From: Channallabes apus
Lineage: Eukaryota; Chordata; Actinopteri; Siluriformes; Clariidae
DNA length: 64,000 nucleotides
Assembly (NCBI GenBank): GCA_030522415.1
Contig: CM060107.1
Location: 47,885,807 to 47,949,806, forward strand
Reading direction: 5' to 3'
This document shows positions 42,698-54,256 of the stretch, in pieces; position 1 is the first letter of the stretch; each line of letters opens with the position of its first letter. The notes beneath the pieces are model-generated. The model ran no database searches. It was not told the origin of the DNA and saw nothing but the letters and a program-made list of their open reading frames with translations. Position numbers and translations under genes: made by a program.

Positions 42698-45600
42698 AAA
42701 TTCAAATTCAAATTTTATTAGTCACATACACAATCATACACAGTATAATATGCAGTGAAATGCTTTATACGACCACCAGTGACCTTAAAAAAAGAAAATA
42801 AACGCTTGTACGTAAAATAAATAATCAATAAAAAGGAAATACTAAAGAAATAATTTTAACTAGTAAAATTAACTGTGCATGAGGGCATAATAAAATATTG
42901 CAAAAATATAGGATTAAAGTGTCAGTGGTTGTGCAAATATGCATGAAGGTGACATGTGCAATTGTCCAGATGTATGAGTATTTAGTGCAAGTGTGTATGA
43001 ATGTGTCCATGATTGTCCAGTCAGTGTTGTGAGCTTAAAAGATGTTATTAGTCCTGTGTGGAGGTGTGATTGTGTGATTGAGAGACCTTATCGCCTGCGG
43101 GAAGAAGCTCCTCCTCAGTCTCTCTGTGTTGGCCTTTAGGGAGCGGAATCTCTTCCCAGACCGCAACAAAGAGAACAGTCCATTACTGGGGTGACTGAGG
43201 TCCTTCATGATCTTCCTGGCCTTAGTCCAGCACCGCTTGCTGTAGATGGAGTGTAGGTCAGGGAGCTCAGTGCGGATGATGCGCTCGGCTGATCGCACCA
43301 CCCTCTGTAGAGCTCGTCTGTCCTGCATGATGCTGTTCCCGAACCAGGTCATGATGTTTCCCGTCAGGATGCTCTCTATGGTGCAGGAGTAGAAGTTCCT
43401 GAGCACCTTGGAGGGCAGTCTAAAGTCTCTCAAGCGTCTGAGGTGGTAGAGACGCTGCCGGGCTTTTTTCACCACGGTGCTGATGTGACAGGACCATGAC
43501 AGGTCCTGCGTGATGTGAACACCGAGGTATCTGAAGCTGTCCAACTCTCTCCACTGGGCTCCTGTTGATGACAGGGGTCTGGTAGTTCCTCTCCTGCTTT
43601 GTACTAAAGTCCACTATCAGCTCCTTTGTCTTACTGACGTTCAGGAGGAGGTTGTTCCTCTGGCACCAGTTCTCCAGATTTCCAATCTCCTCTAGGTAGT
43701 CCGACTCATCATTGTTGGTGATCAGTCTGACCACGACGGTGTCGTCAGCAAACTTGATGATGGAGGTGGAGTTGGTAGTGGCCACGCAGTCGTGGGTGTA
43801 CAAAGAGTACAGCAGGGGGCTCAGAACACAACCCTGGGGGGCTCCAGTGCTGAGAGTGAGTGTGGCTGAGACATGTCCGCCCATCCTTACTGCCTGTGGT
43901 CTGCCAGTCAGAAAATTGGAGATCCACTGACATATAGATGAGCTCAGTCCCAGGTGCTCCAGCTTGGTGGTGAGTGTGGAGGGAATTATTGTGTTAAAAG
44001 CAGAGCTGTAGTCGATGAAGAGCATTTTAACATAATTCCCTTTCCTAGTGTCCAGGTGAGTGAGTGATGTGTGGAGGAGATGAGAGATTGCATCGTCTGT
44101 GGAGCGGTTCTGACGGTATGCAAACTGTAGTGGGTGCAGTGTGTCGGGTAGTGAAGAAATGATGAAGTCTCTGATAAGGCGTTCAAAGCACTTCATCACT
44201 ACTGAGGTGAGGGCTACAGGGCGATAGTCATTGAGAGAAGCAGGATGTGGTTTCTTTGGAACAGGAACAATAATGGACTCTTTGAAGCATGTGGGGATCA
44301 CCGACTGAGATAAAGAGATGTTGAATATCTCAGTGAACACAGGTGCTAGCTGGTCTGCACAGGCTCTGAGAATACGACCTGAGATGCCGTCTGGTCCTGC
44401 TGCTTTCCTGGTGTTCACTCTCTTGAAGGCTCTCCTCACGTCGTGCTCGGAGATGATGAGCACGTTCCCGGTGCTGGCTGTGTCTTCCTGTCTGCAGCCG
44501 TTAGCGCCGCTAGCATTAGCGCCGTTAGCATTAGCGCCGTTAGCATTAGCATTGCTAGCGTCTTTAGCTGCAGCCTCGAAGCGAGCGTAAAATGTGTTCA
44601 GCTCGTCTGCCAGAGTCGCGTCCGCGTTCGTCATACCGGATGCTGGTGCTTTATAGTCCGTTATTGTTCTTAGTCCCTGCCACAGGCTCCTAGAGTCACT
44701 CTGTTGAAGCTGTGACTCAAGTTTTCTCCCGTAGCGCTGCTTCGCCTCTTTCACCGCCTTCCGGACGTTATATGACGCAGCCTTGTACGGTTCCATGTCC
44801 CCCGACGCAAGTCTCGTGTTGTAGGCAGCTGTGCGAGATCTCAGAGCGTCGCGGATGGTTTTATCCACCCACGGCTTCTGGTTGGGAAACGTTCTGATAG
44901 TCTTTTTCTCTACCGTATCGTCTGCCAGCTTTTCAATAAATCCCACAACCGCTTCCGTAAACACACTGACGTCATCATCGGAGCTGTTTCTGAACATGTC
45001 CCAGTCTGCGTCATCGAGTGCGTCCTGTAACGCGGCCACCGATTGGTCCGTCCAGCGCGCGACCTCCCTCTGAACCGGAACTTCCTGTTTCAGCCTTTGT
45101 TTATATTTTGGCATGAGGAAGATGGCGGCGTGGTCGGATTTACCAAACGCTGGACGAGATTGTGCCTTGTAACCGTCTTTGACCGTGGTATAACAATGCT
45201 CCAGTGTCCTTTCGCCCCTGGTGGGGCATGTGATGTGCTGATAAAAGTTCGGCGCTGCGCGTTTGAGGTTGGCACTATTAAAATCCCCCGCCACAATGAG
45301 CACAACGTCCCGGTGTTGTGTCTGGTGCTGTGTGAGCGCCTCATGCAGCTCGCATAAGGCAGTGTCAGTGTCTGCTTGTGGAGGAATGTAAACGGCACTG
45401 ATTATGACCGATGTGAACTCCCGTGGAAGATAAAATGGACGACACATGATGGACAGTAGTTCCAGGTTTGGTGTGCAGGAGCGTGTAAGAGGAACAACGC
45501 TCACGCTGTTGCACCAGCTGTTGTTCACCATTAAGCACACGCCGCCTCCCCTTGACTTCCCCGAGTCCCGCGTCCTGTCCATGCGGTGAACCGAGAAGAA

Positions 45601-46077
45601 CTCGGCCGGCTGTATGGCATGGTCTGGCACCGCTGGGTTCAGCCATGTCTCGGTGAAGCAGAGGAGATTGCAGTCCCGAATGTCTCTCTGGAACTTTATC
45701 CTGGCCCTGAGGTCATCGAGCTTGTTCTCCAGTGACTGGACGTTGGCGAGCAGGATGCTAGGCAGAGGTGTGCGGTGTGCACGGGCCCTGAGCCTGTTCC
45801 TCACGCCGGCTCGTCTGCCTCGAGGTCTCCGCTTCGCGTCGCGTCCATTGTTCTCCCTCAGGATCTCACTCGGCCAGCTCGGATCCGGAGTTAAAAACGT
45901 TGAATTGTGAGTACATTGTATACCAATAGAAACAAGAGTGTCTCTATCATACCTAATGTACTCAATGGTGGTGATTTTGACGATTTTAAAACACTGAAAA
46001 CTAACTTAAAGAACAAAAACAAAGAAAAGGTGGTCGGAGCAGTTGTGACGGCAGCCGACCTCACCGGCGCCATCTTG
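42698..46077 (-). mobile_element. near full-length Rex1-like LINE inserted in the sushi-type fragment
   Basis: About 3.38 kb. The 5' end near 46077 matches 29526; the 3' end at 42698 has TTTGAATTTGA repeats. One 794-codon frame (45804-43420) has endonuclease and RT, continuing after a frameshift in 43544-43035. It is the best-preserved Rex1-like copy here. No clear target duplication was found. Confidence 0.88.
43035..45804 (-). pseudogene. Rex1-like LINE endonuclease-RT polyprotein, one frameshift
   Basis: Endonuclease: [124 protein letters not shown]. Near 43544 the frame shifts; the C-terminal portion ([29 protein letters not shown]) stays open to about 43035. A short duplicated AND/NGA-coding repeat ([18 protein letters not shown]) lies at about 44500-44550. 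Otherwise intact, so inactivation is recent. Confidence 0.85.
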
Positions 46078-46495
46078 AAATCAGCCGCTGTCTTGGTTTC
46101 CGGCCATTGTTGCACCGCCTTGACTTTGGTCGCCTCCATCTCGATCCCCTGGGGTCCTATGCGATAACCGAGAAATGCAATCTCTTTTTGATGAGAATCA
46201 CATTTCTCCGCCTTCGCATAGAGCCCGTGGTCGCGTAGTCGACGAAGGACGGCGGTTACATGCTCGATATGTTCTCCATATGACCGCGAGTATACTAAGA
46301 TATCATCTAAATATACTATAACATAATGGTTTAACATATGTCGAAACACATCGTTCATGAACCCCTGAAACACAGCAGGTGCGTTCACCAGCCCATACAC
46401 CATCACGTTGTATTGGTAATGTCCGGATGTGGTGCTAAACGCAGTCTTCCATTCATCGCCTCTACGAATCCGCACTAGATTATAAGCGCTGCAGG

Positions 46496-47214
46496 AAGCT
46501 GTAAGGAGCCTCCATAATTCAGAAAACAACCCACATAAATACGATCCACAAACTGGGTAAGAATGTTGTTTCTTTACAGGCTATGTATGAGGTTTTACAT
46601 AATCATTTTAAATGTAATTAATGATACTACTCTCTTTCCACACAGAATAAGTTTACTTCATAATCAGGCAGTGATGACATACAGTATCTGCTGGAGGAAT
46701 TAAAGATGACTTATGCAGATGCAGACCCTGAGTGTATAAAGGGTAAGCAGAAATTGTTATTGTAATTATTTTCATGTCCCTTTATTTTTGTCCCTCTAAT
46801 AATTTGAATTGTTTCTGTCACTTATCTAAAAAATTTTTACCAACATGTTAAACATTGCAGAGGAAATACTTTTTGTCTCGGCCAGGAAAGTTTCAACTGG
46901 AGACTCCATTAAGACAGGGGCTAAAAACCGACAAAGACAAGTAAGTGTACAAATTCTTCTATGTATTAATTTCGGTACATCTCTGAGTGTTTTTAGGGGT
47001 TAACGTATGGAATGTTTTGCCGTTGCTGGAGTCCAGGTGTAGATTTGTTCAAACAGATGCAGAGAAAGAAATGTGGCAGACTGCAATACTGGAACTGATG
47101 TCTGATGAGGAGGATGCCACTGCGTGCCATGATGTCAGCGTGTAATATCTAATGGGACCGAGCAAGAAGGACATTTATTTTGGACATCTAACAAGCACTG
47201 GTGCATGTTTGTTT
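46496..47214 (+). other. exon-like remnants of unknown origin
   Basis: Three short coding-like pieces with plausible splice borders: about 46680-46742 (DDIQYLLEELKMTYADADPE), about 46860-46939 (EEILFVSARKVSTGDSIK) and about 47030-47145 (EKEMWQTAILELMSDEEDAT, then a stop). They may be an accessory gene of a DNA transposon or a decayed host gene. I do not recognise the protein. Confidence 0.35.
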
Positions 47215-47930
47215 TCATTCATTCATTAATTAATTAATTCATTCATCTTCTATACCGCTTTGTCCTGTATTTGGGGTCGCGGGAACCTGGAGCCTATCCC
47301 AGTGTCACGTCCGAGCCGCCTCAGCCCCGGAGAGAAAGATCCGGCTCGGATTACTGAGCCGTGGCTTTGTCTCCCCCTAGTGTGTCTACGTATGTCAGTG
47401 TCACTCATTAATAACAAATACAGATCACCTGTGCACACCTCACCTGTCTCCCTATTTAAACCAGCCGAACCCACACCACACTGTCTGGTCACCGTTATGC
47501 AACCTCACCTAAACCGTGTGTGTGTCTTTCTTCTTCCCCCCCAGGTTTAAAGCGGTATCTGCAGGCGCAGGCAAGCGAAGCATGACAGCTTCAACATCCG
47601 AGTAAATTCCTCTGAGGACACAGAGAGGTTTTTTGTTTGTGTTTATTTTGAAATACTCTTGATGAGTTGATAACTACGTGTTAAGCCGCCTGCAGACCGC
47701 GCCTGGTAAACGGCGTAGTGTACGCCCCATTTCTTGAGTTATTTTGTTTAAAATTCTGAGAAAACTAAGTTAATCTCAAAAAAGACTGTCCTTTCCTGCA
47801 CTTGCGTAACCGTGTATGTGTGATTACTTCCGAGAGAGAGAGAGAGAACCATGACACCCAGGAGTCTCTGGGCACGAGGGAGGGTACACCCTGGACAGCG
47901 TGCCAATCCATCGGAGAGTGTTTGTTTTCA
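47215..47930 (+). repeat. interspersed repeat that hosts a solo LTR
   Basis: Sequence either side of the LTR, CTTCTATACCGCTTTGTCCTG ... GAACCTGGAGCCTATCCCAG and GAGTCTCTGGGCACGAGG ... GACAGCGTGCCAATCCATC, reads as one abundant fish repeat once the LTR is removed. Class not assigned. Confidence 0.6.
47303..47856 (+). repeat. solo LTR of a sushi-type element
   Basis: TGTCACGTCC...CATGACA, with target duplication cccag at 47298-47302 and 47857-47861. Homologous to the LTR of 2063-7607 (GGATTACTGAGCCG, TTTGTCTCCCCCTAGTGTGT, CCAGGTTTAAAGCGGTATC). TATTTAAA at 47453 lies 30 nt before GTCTGGTCA at 47483-47491, the same primer-donor word as the intact element. Formed by LTR-LTR recombination. Confidence 0.88.
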
Positions 47931-48446
47931 TATTGCTTTTAATTTAATTACACCTTCATTAATGCACATTTGTTAATTTTTTCCGTATTTTATGTTTTTT
48001 TCCCCTTATTCTTACTTTGCTTTGTACATTTATTAGTGTTTGGTTTGATTTTACTTAAAAAAATTCTGAATCAATTCTATTGTAATTTTTTAACGGATGT
48101 GTGGGATATTTAGTATTGGGGGGGGGGGGTGGATAGGGTCTATCTACATACCTGCTCAATAACCAATCAAGTCACTAATTTATGAAACCAATAGGGAAGA
48201 GCAGAGTTGGGCAAAGGTGTAAAATGCAAATGGTGCTTGAGGTGTGAATGTCTCCTGACAAAATCCTTGAGTGGATTATTTGCCATGGCAACAAATGGCT
48301 GTACCATTTCTTTGATTCAATATGTGTGTGTGTCCTTGCCAGCATACCATGTGCTTCCATGAGCTCAGCCTTGCATGTTTGACTTTAGTAGCTTCCGGTT
48401 GTGTATTGTTTCATTTTATTGTTTTTTTACTTGGTTGTGTGATTGG
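47931..48446. other. spacer, partly paralogous to 17870-18020
   Basis: No gene is seen. An 11-base G run lies near 48119-48129. From about 48310 it matches the spacer left of the element at 18317. Confidence 0.4.
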
Positions 48447-48873
48447 TGTAATGGAAAAATCATATTTTAATTATGTATTAATTCTGATCCTTGAAGTAAG
48501 TGTGTCACGTAGACGTTAGAAGTTTGAACTTGGTTGTCAAAGCTTAGAGACACAAGGCCGAGAACAGAATAGAAACAACCTGATTGTAGTTGTCCCTGAA
48601 TAAATGATAAGGTATAGACATCTGGTCTGGGGCAGATAAAGAGTCATGAGTTTGAATGTAGGAACTTCATGTACGGGGCGTTGATTATGCTAACAGAGAT
48701 GTTTGTGTATAAAATAGGTCAGCTAGAGAAAGAGATCACCTTTCTCTATGCTGCAACTGTTTGCTGTATGAGACTGGTCCTTCTGCAGAAGTTTAAAATA
48801 AAACCTTTGTTACTTTGTTCATACCCAGTGTATGAATTACTTGTCATTATATTGGTTTCAGAATTTCCACCAC
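48447..48873 (+). repeat. solo LTR, retrovirus-like
   Basis: An insertion of about 427 bp absent from the paralogous position at about 18030, flanked by ATTGG on both sides. It starts TGTAATGG and ends CCACCA/C. It has TATAAAATAGG (about 48708) and AATAAAACC (about 48797), as expected of an LTR. No coding sequence. Family not identified. Confidence 0.65.
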
Positions 48874-49164
48874 ATTGGATATTTCTTTATAGAGTTCTTT
48901 TGAACTGTGTGTGTTTACACTAAATGTGTTGGAGTTTGGTTTAGCCTACTACATGGCAAGTTCAACCCCATTGTTAGGAAGCATGTTGGTGCTTTGCTTT
49001 ATTTTCTACAGTTAAATTTGTCAATTGTTAGTTTAGTTGAGTGTTTCTCCACCCTTGTACTTTTGTTTCCTTATGTTTAGGGAGTCAGTAACAGCATTGT
49101 TTGCGCTGAAGATTTCTGGTTTATTTTATATTTCTTTTGTTATTTAGTTCAGGATTTAGTAATA

Positions 49165-51493
49165 TGCATCGCGTTCTGCTATGTAGGTGTTGGACTGTGG
49201 GCTTGGTGTGGAGGCATAGACGCAGAGGGGATGCAGTGAAACACAAGAGTCTTTAATAATAATAAACAAAAACCAAACATGAACAAAGGAAGTTGGCGGG
49301 AACATTGGAGCATACTATAACAAACTCATAAGAAACGAAAACATACACAGACTAGGGATTGCACAAACTGATATACAATACAGACATGGGATACAAACTG
49401 GACGAGCCAGACACACTAAACAGACTAGAGGACTAAACACAAGGGACTATACATGCAAGGGATAAACACACACAAGACAGGCTTGGCTAGGCCTACTCGC
49501 TGTTCTGCACATTAGCTGCTAAGCTAGCTAGTAACTAATCAGACTAATGGCTAAACAGGCTAGTAGCCTGAGACCCAAGGGATGAACAGACAAGGTACAC
49601 AGCAGACTAGGTATGAAACGGACTAATAACTAAAGGTTAGTGGCTAACAGTGGTGTCAAAAGTATTCACATTCATTAATTGAGTAGAAGTATAGATACTA
49701 GAGTTTTAAAAGACTTCTTTAGAAGTTGAAGTATCAACTCAAGCTTTTTACTTAAGTAAAAGTATAAAAGTACTGGTTTCAAAACTACTTAAAGTATAAA
49801 AGTAAAAGTAACGTGAGGGGGGAAAAAAGCATTAAGGATAAAAGCTTAGGCTGTGCCACGGGCCTATATACTACTGTACACTAACACGTCATAAAAAAAA
49901 AAGAAAAATTTGTTTTTTGTTGTATTTTTTAACGGCCATAGTGATTTGGGATACTGTATATGGCAATTGAAAAAGAATGCATTTTAGTACAATGCAAACA
50001 CATTAAAGAACCATACATGTGTACTACTGAGCATTAACATGTTTTATGGAGAAGATATGATAACTACTTGCCTATAAGTATTTTAATGGTGCAAAAAGTC
50101 AAACTTCAGAGGCATATCATCAGTAACCTTTATTGGAATGTAAATGTACATCCAAGCTTAGCTGCAGAAATCTGTGAGGGCAACATACAAGAAAATTAGT
50201 GAACCCAGGGCAGGTTTGTGTGTGTGTAATGTGCATACACACATACATATATACACGCACATATCTATACATCATTCCTGTTACCTTCCTGGTGCTGTTA
50301 CCTTCCTAGCTGGTGCTTGGTTGTAACATTTCGCTTGAATCATGAGTCTCTATCATGGACAGCTTCGTCTACTTATCACAACCTTATCAACCGAAAATGC
50401 TATTTTATTCAAACGTCCTTGCTGGAGTGTGTGACGTGACAATGTGCGATGGATCGCGTACCAACCAATCGGGTGTCGGAATGGTATGTTTCTACTCATC
50501 TGTAACGTCGGTATAGGAGAAAATAAAGATCACATAGACAAACGGAGTTATTAGCAAATGTGCCATTTGCTTTTTTGTTCTCTCTGCGCATGCCCAGTGA
50601 CAGATTATACACGCTTAGTTACCTCGGCCCGCTCGACGTGCTTACGTCAGAGTGTCAGGATGCTGAACAAAAAACTTGCAACTACATTGCAAACATTACA
50701 TCATCCAACCACAATCAAATTCGCTCCATCCGGATGGCGCGATTTATCCGGATGTTTTTTTTTGTTTGTTTTTTGAATGACAAGCTGAAATAAAATAGGA
50801 GTAACGAGGCTATTTTTAAAATGTAAGGAGTAGAAAGTACAGATAATTGCGTGAAAATGTAAGGAGTAGAAGTAAAAAGTCAGCTGAAAAATAATTACTC
50901 CAGTAAAGTATAGATACCCAAAGTTTCTACTTAAGTAAGGTAACGAAGTATTTGTACTTCGTTACTTGACACCTCTGGTGGCTAAACGGGTTAGTACCTA
51001 AACAGACTACGATCTAAGCAGACAAGGAGACTAGCCAGACTCGAAGACTAGACAGACTAAGATCTAAACATGTTAGTAGCACACTCATTAGTATTTATAC
51101 AGACTAAGATCTAGACATGCAAAGGAAGTCACTCACACAAAAGGGTAAACACAAAAGGCTAATTCTCCTAGAGGCGAATCCTGCTAGGAGACACAGAGAC
51201 ATACTAAATGAAGACAAATATAACCTTAACTTAAAAGCTCCAGAAACCAAAAGGCCAACTATACTGTTATTTAAACAAACTAAAATAGAACAAAACAAAG
51301 GCCCACTTAACAGAACTCACATTAATGCTCGACCCAGTTTCCCAGAACATACAGCTATTTATCCTATGACAAATGAGCTTCCTCAGTTCAGGTGAGCATC
51401 CGCGTCACCTGACTGAGGTGCCTTCTGGGAAACTGAGTCTACAAACAAAAACTACAAAACACAAACACTGCCCTCTAGTGGGCAACCCTCACA
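49165..51493 (-). repeat. solo LTR of the 58016 family, interrupted by a hAT element
   Basis: On the minus strand it starts TGTGAGGGTTGCC at 51493 and ends near 49165 at a degraded terminus. About 990 bp remain after removing the hAT insertion. The primer-donor word GTCGAGCAT (51333-51325) and a perfect CTCF-type motif (51481-51468) are conserved. It sits at the same site as the unrelated-orientation element at 18317 in the paralogous block. Confidence 0.82.
49648..50977. mobile_element. non-autonomous hAT element
   Basis: 1330 bp with 8-bp target duplication gtggctaa (49640-49647 and 50978-50985) and terminal inverted repeats CAGTGGTGTCAA and CAGAGGTGTCAA. Subterminal AAGTA/TACTT motifs abound. 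No transposase frame. It lies within the solo LTR, so it is younger than it. Confidence 0.88.
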
Positions 51494-51733
51494 GTACGGT
51501 TTGTTTGTTTTGTTTCTTTAATTTGGGTGACACGGTTATTTAGTTATTTCTATATTCCATACAATTTCACAACATAATTAAAGCGTTCAAAAGGACTCTT
51601 TCTGGATTTGTTCCACACCCTGCTGCAATTGTCTCTCAGGAATGTAGCGGTTGAAGCAAACCTCACCCTCACTTATAATTACTTCAGTTCAGATCTGTTT
51701 AAAGAGCTCAGAGTCCCTTCCCTAACCAGATCA

Positions 51734-51734
<1 letters not shown>
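51494..51734. other. 5' flank of sulfotransferase copy D
   Basis: Paralogous to 20799-21068, including AGAGCTCAGAGTCCCTTCCC. Cut from copy D by a LINE. Confidence 0.5.
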
Positions 51735-51770
<36 letters not shown>

Positions 51771-53085
51771 TTTATTTATAAGGGCCTTTCAAAACTCTCA
51801 AGGACACTGTACAAAAAAAATCAGTAATACAAATGTAGAATAACAGCACAGAAGAAAAATGTACAGAAAACAATGAATTCAAAGAGAATAAGCTTGAGAG
51901 AACAGATAGGTTTTGAGTCTGGTTTTAAAGAGAGCGAGAGAATCTAAGTTACAGATGTCTGGTGAGAGGGAGTTCCACAGAACGGGAGCAGAGCGACTGA
52001 ATGCTCTACTCCCCATAGTACTGAGATGGGCAGAGGGTGCGACCCGGCGAATGGAAGCGGATGATCTGAGAGAACGGGAGGAAGTGGCAATTTGAAGTAG
52101 ATCGAGTATATGGAGGGGCCAGATTATGGATTGCCTTAAAAGTGAGCAAAATGATTTTTAATTCAATTCTGTATTTTATGGGAAGCCAGTGAAGTTGCTG
52201 GAGAACAGCGGTGATGTGATGGAAAGAGGGGGTTTTGGTAATGATGCGAGCTGCTGAGTTTTGGACAAGTTGTAGCTTATGGAGGGATTCCTGGGGAAGA
52301 CCGAAGAGAAGAGAATTGCAGTAATCAATACGAGAAGACACCAAACTGTGAACAAGAATAGAAGTAGAATGGGTGGAGAGAGTGGATAGTGAGGATTTGT
52401 TGCAGATGGGAAGGATTTCGGTTTTGTCCGTATTCAATTTAAGGAAATTGGGGCCAAACCAAGACTTTATTTCATAAAGGCAGTTAGTAAGGGAGGAGGG
52501 TGGAAGTGAGGAATTGGGTTGGCAAGAAAGATAGAGCTGGGTGTCATCAGCAAAGCAATGAAAATGGATATTATACTTACAAAAGACGTTACCAAGTGGT
52601 AGAAGATACAGTAAATGATGAAAAGATGGGGCCCCAGGACAGAACCCTGGGGAACACCAGTAGTAACAGAGGAATGCTGAGAACAGAATGATTTGAGATG
52701 TATAAACTGAGAGCGCCCAGAGAGATAAGAGTGAAACCAGTCAAAGGGTGTGTGAGAAATGCCAATAGACGACAGTCTGGTGAGAAGAATGGTGTGAGAA
52801 ATGGTATCAAAGGCCAGAGTCAGCAGCCATGAGGAGGTCATTAGTGATTTTAATAAGGGCAGTTTCAGTACTGTGAAAGGCACGAAAGCCAGACTGGAAT
52901 TGTTCATAAAGATTATTCTGTGATACGTGGGTGTGAAGTTGAGCAGCAACAGTTTTTTCAAGAATTTTTGAGATAAAGGGAAGGTTAGAAATTGGGCGGA
53001 GATTATTTTAATCATTGGGATCTAAACCGGGTTTTTTGAGTATGGGAGTAACAGCAGCAGTTTTAAAAAGTGACGGTACAATTCC
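51735..53085 (-). mobile_element. second L2-like LINE family, 5'-truncated
   Basis: The 3' end has (TAA)n then TTTATTTATAAGGGCCTTTC at 51735-51790. RT pieces: 53015-52467 ([35 protein letters not shown]) and 52437-52006 ([32 protein letters not shown]). The frame is broken at the YADD region. Flanks share CAAAT, a plausible short target duplication. It separates the sulfotransferase D promoter from its first codons. Confidence 0.82.
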
Positions 53086-53086
53086 A

Positions 53087-53895
53087 AATGGACCGGTTAA
53101 AGATTTTGTCAGCTTTACTTTTAACTGTGGGTGTTTTTTCTTGTCTTTTTTTCATTAAGAGACAAACAGTGGATGACCAGGAAGAATCATCTATTGCTAC
53201 GTTCCAAAAGGTGGCAGCACTACATTAAAAAAGATCATGATCGTTCTGAGTGAGAGTCTGAAGGTGTATGGGGTACCTTACAGGAACCCTGATGACATCC
53301 CCATTGAAGACGTTCATGGATCCTCTTTACAGCACCTTAACGAATACCCCAAGGAAGTGATGAAAGAAAAACTTGAGACGTACAAGAAGTTCATATTTGT
53401 GCGGGATCCATTTGTCAGACTGATTTCAGCATACAGAGATAAGATAGAAAATCCTAATCAACAGTATTATGAAACAATTGGGGTGGAAATATTAAGCAAA
53501 TTCAGAAATGTGTCTAATCCACCAGCATCGGCGAAGGAAGCAAATGCTGCTGGTATCGTTCCTTCTTTCTACAACTTCATTGACTATATAATAAGACTTC
53601 CATTTCCAGATGACGCAGACATTGAAGAACACTGGCGAGAAACATTCCAAATGTACCATCCCTGCTTGATTGATTATGACTTTATTGGGAAAATGGAAAC
53701 CATGGAGGAAGATGTTGCTCACTTACTACGAATGCTTCATGTTGATAACCTTGTCAGCTTTAAAGCCTGGACCATTACAGCAGAGACAAGTTGGGTAAAG
53801 AAATGGTATTCGGACATCTCCAAAGAATGTAGTTATACAACATTTATGAGGCAGACTTCAGACTGTTTGGATATGAAGATCATGAAAATGTCTAA
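53087..53895 (+). pseudogene. carbohydrate sulfotransferase copy D (broken)
   Basis: Begins with MDRLKILSALLLTVGVF like the intact copy, retaining the membrane anchor. About 237 bp are deleted at 53187, between two GAAT words, removing codons about 34-116 and shifting the frame. Gly-Gly of the PAPS loop is altered (GGS, reading in the other frame). The open part 53237-53830 keeps VRDPFVRLISAYRDK. A second small deletion at about 53830 (GAATGTAGTT) shifts the C-terminus out of frame. No active enzyme is likely. Confidence 0.85.
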
Positions 53896-54194
53896 AATCT
53901 CAATTCTAAAACATCATCTAAATTGTTTGTGTTGTGTAGGATGAGTGTTGTGTCTTTGTTCATTTGTTGGGAAAATCTTGTGTAAGAACTTGGCATTTGT
54001 CCACATTATTGATTTCAGATGTATGTTTGTTATGGTGACAGAAAATATCTGCTCTTGTTCTACACTACAGTCGATCTACATTTTGAGGCATTACAAGTGC
54101 CTCTTTTTTGGTTTAACAATTAAAGCTCTCTAATGTTCCTCTTAAAAAAAACATCTTTCCAAGCAGAAAATCATTATTATTGAATTCTATTATA
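53896..54194. other. 3' flank of copy D
   Basis: Shares the ATTAAA signal (about 54118-54123) with the other copies, then is interrupted by the L2 LINE. Confidence 0.5.
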
Positions 54195-54256
54195 TATAAT
54201 TATATTATATATGTTGAATACTAGAAAAAGTAGTATCAGCTCAAATTTGCACATTC

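Larger units (their letters stand above)
41310..46495 (-). mobile_element. sushi-type gypsy pol fragment, split by a LINE at 42698-46077
   Basis: A decayed relative of the 2063-7607 element without LTRs. Minus-strand pieces: RT at 46495-46080 ([30 protein letters not shown]), RT/RNase H in broken frames at 42697-42200 and integrase at 42194-41340 (WWPKLRETVRTVVLS, HIAVDFMTDLPVSKG, DIVSDRDPQFIARV, HPESNGQAERT). Frameshifts and a stop near 42206 inactivate it. It ends within RT on the right and within integrase on the left. Confidence 0.88.
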
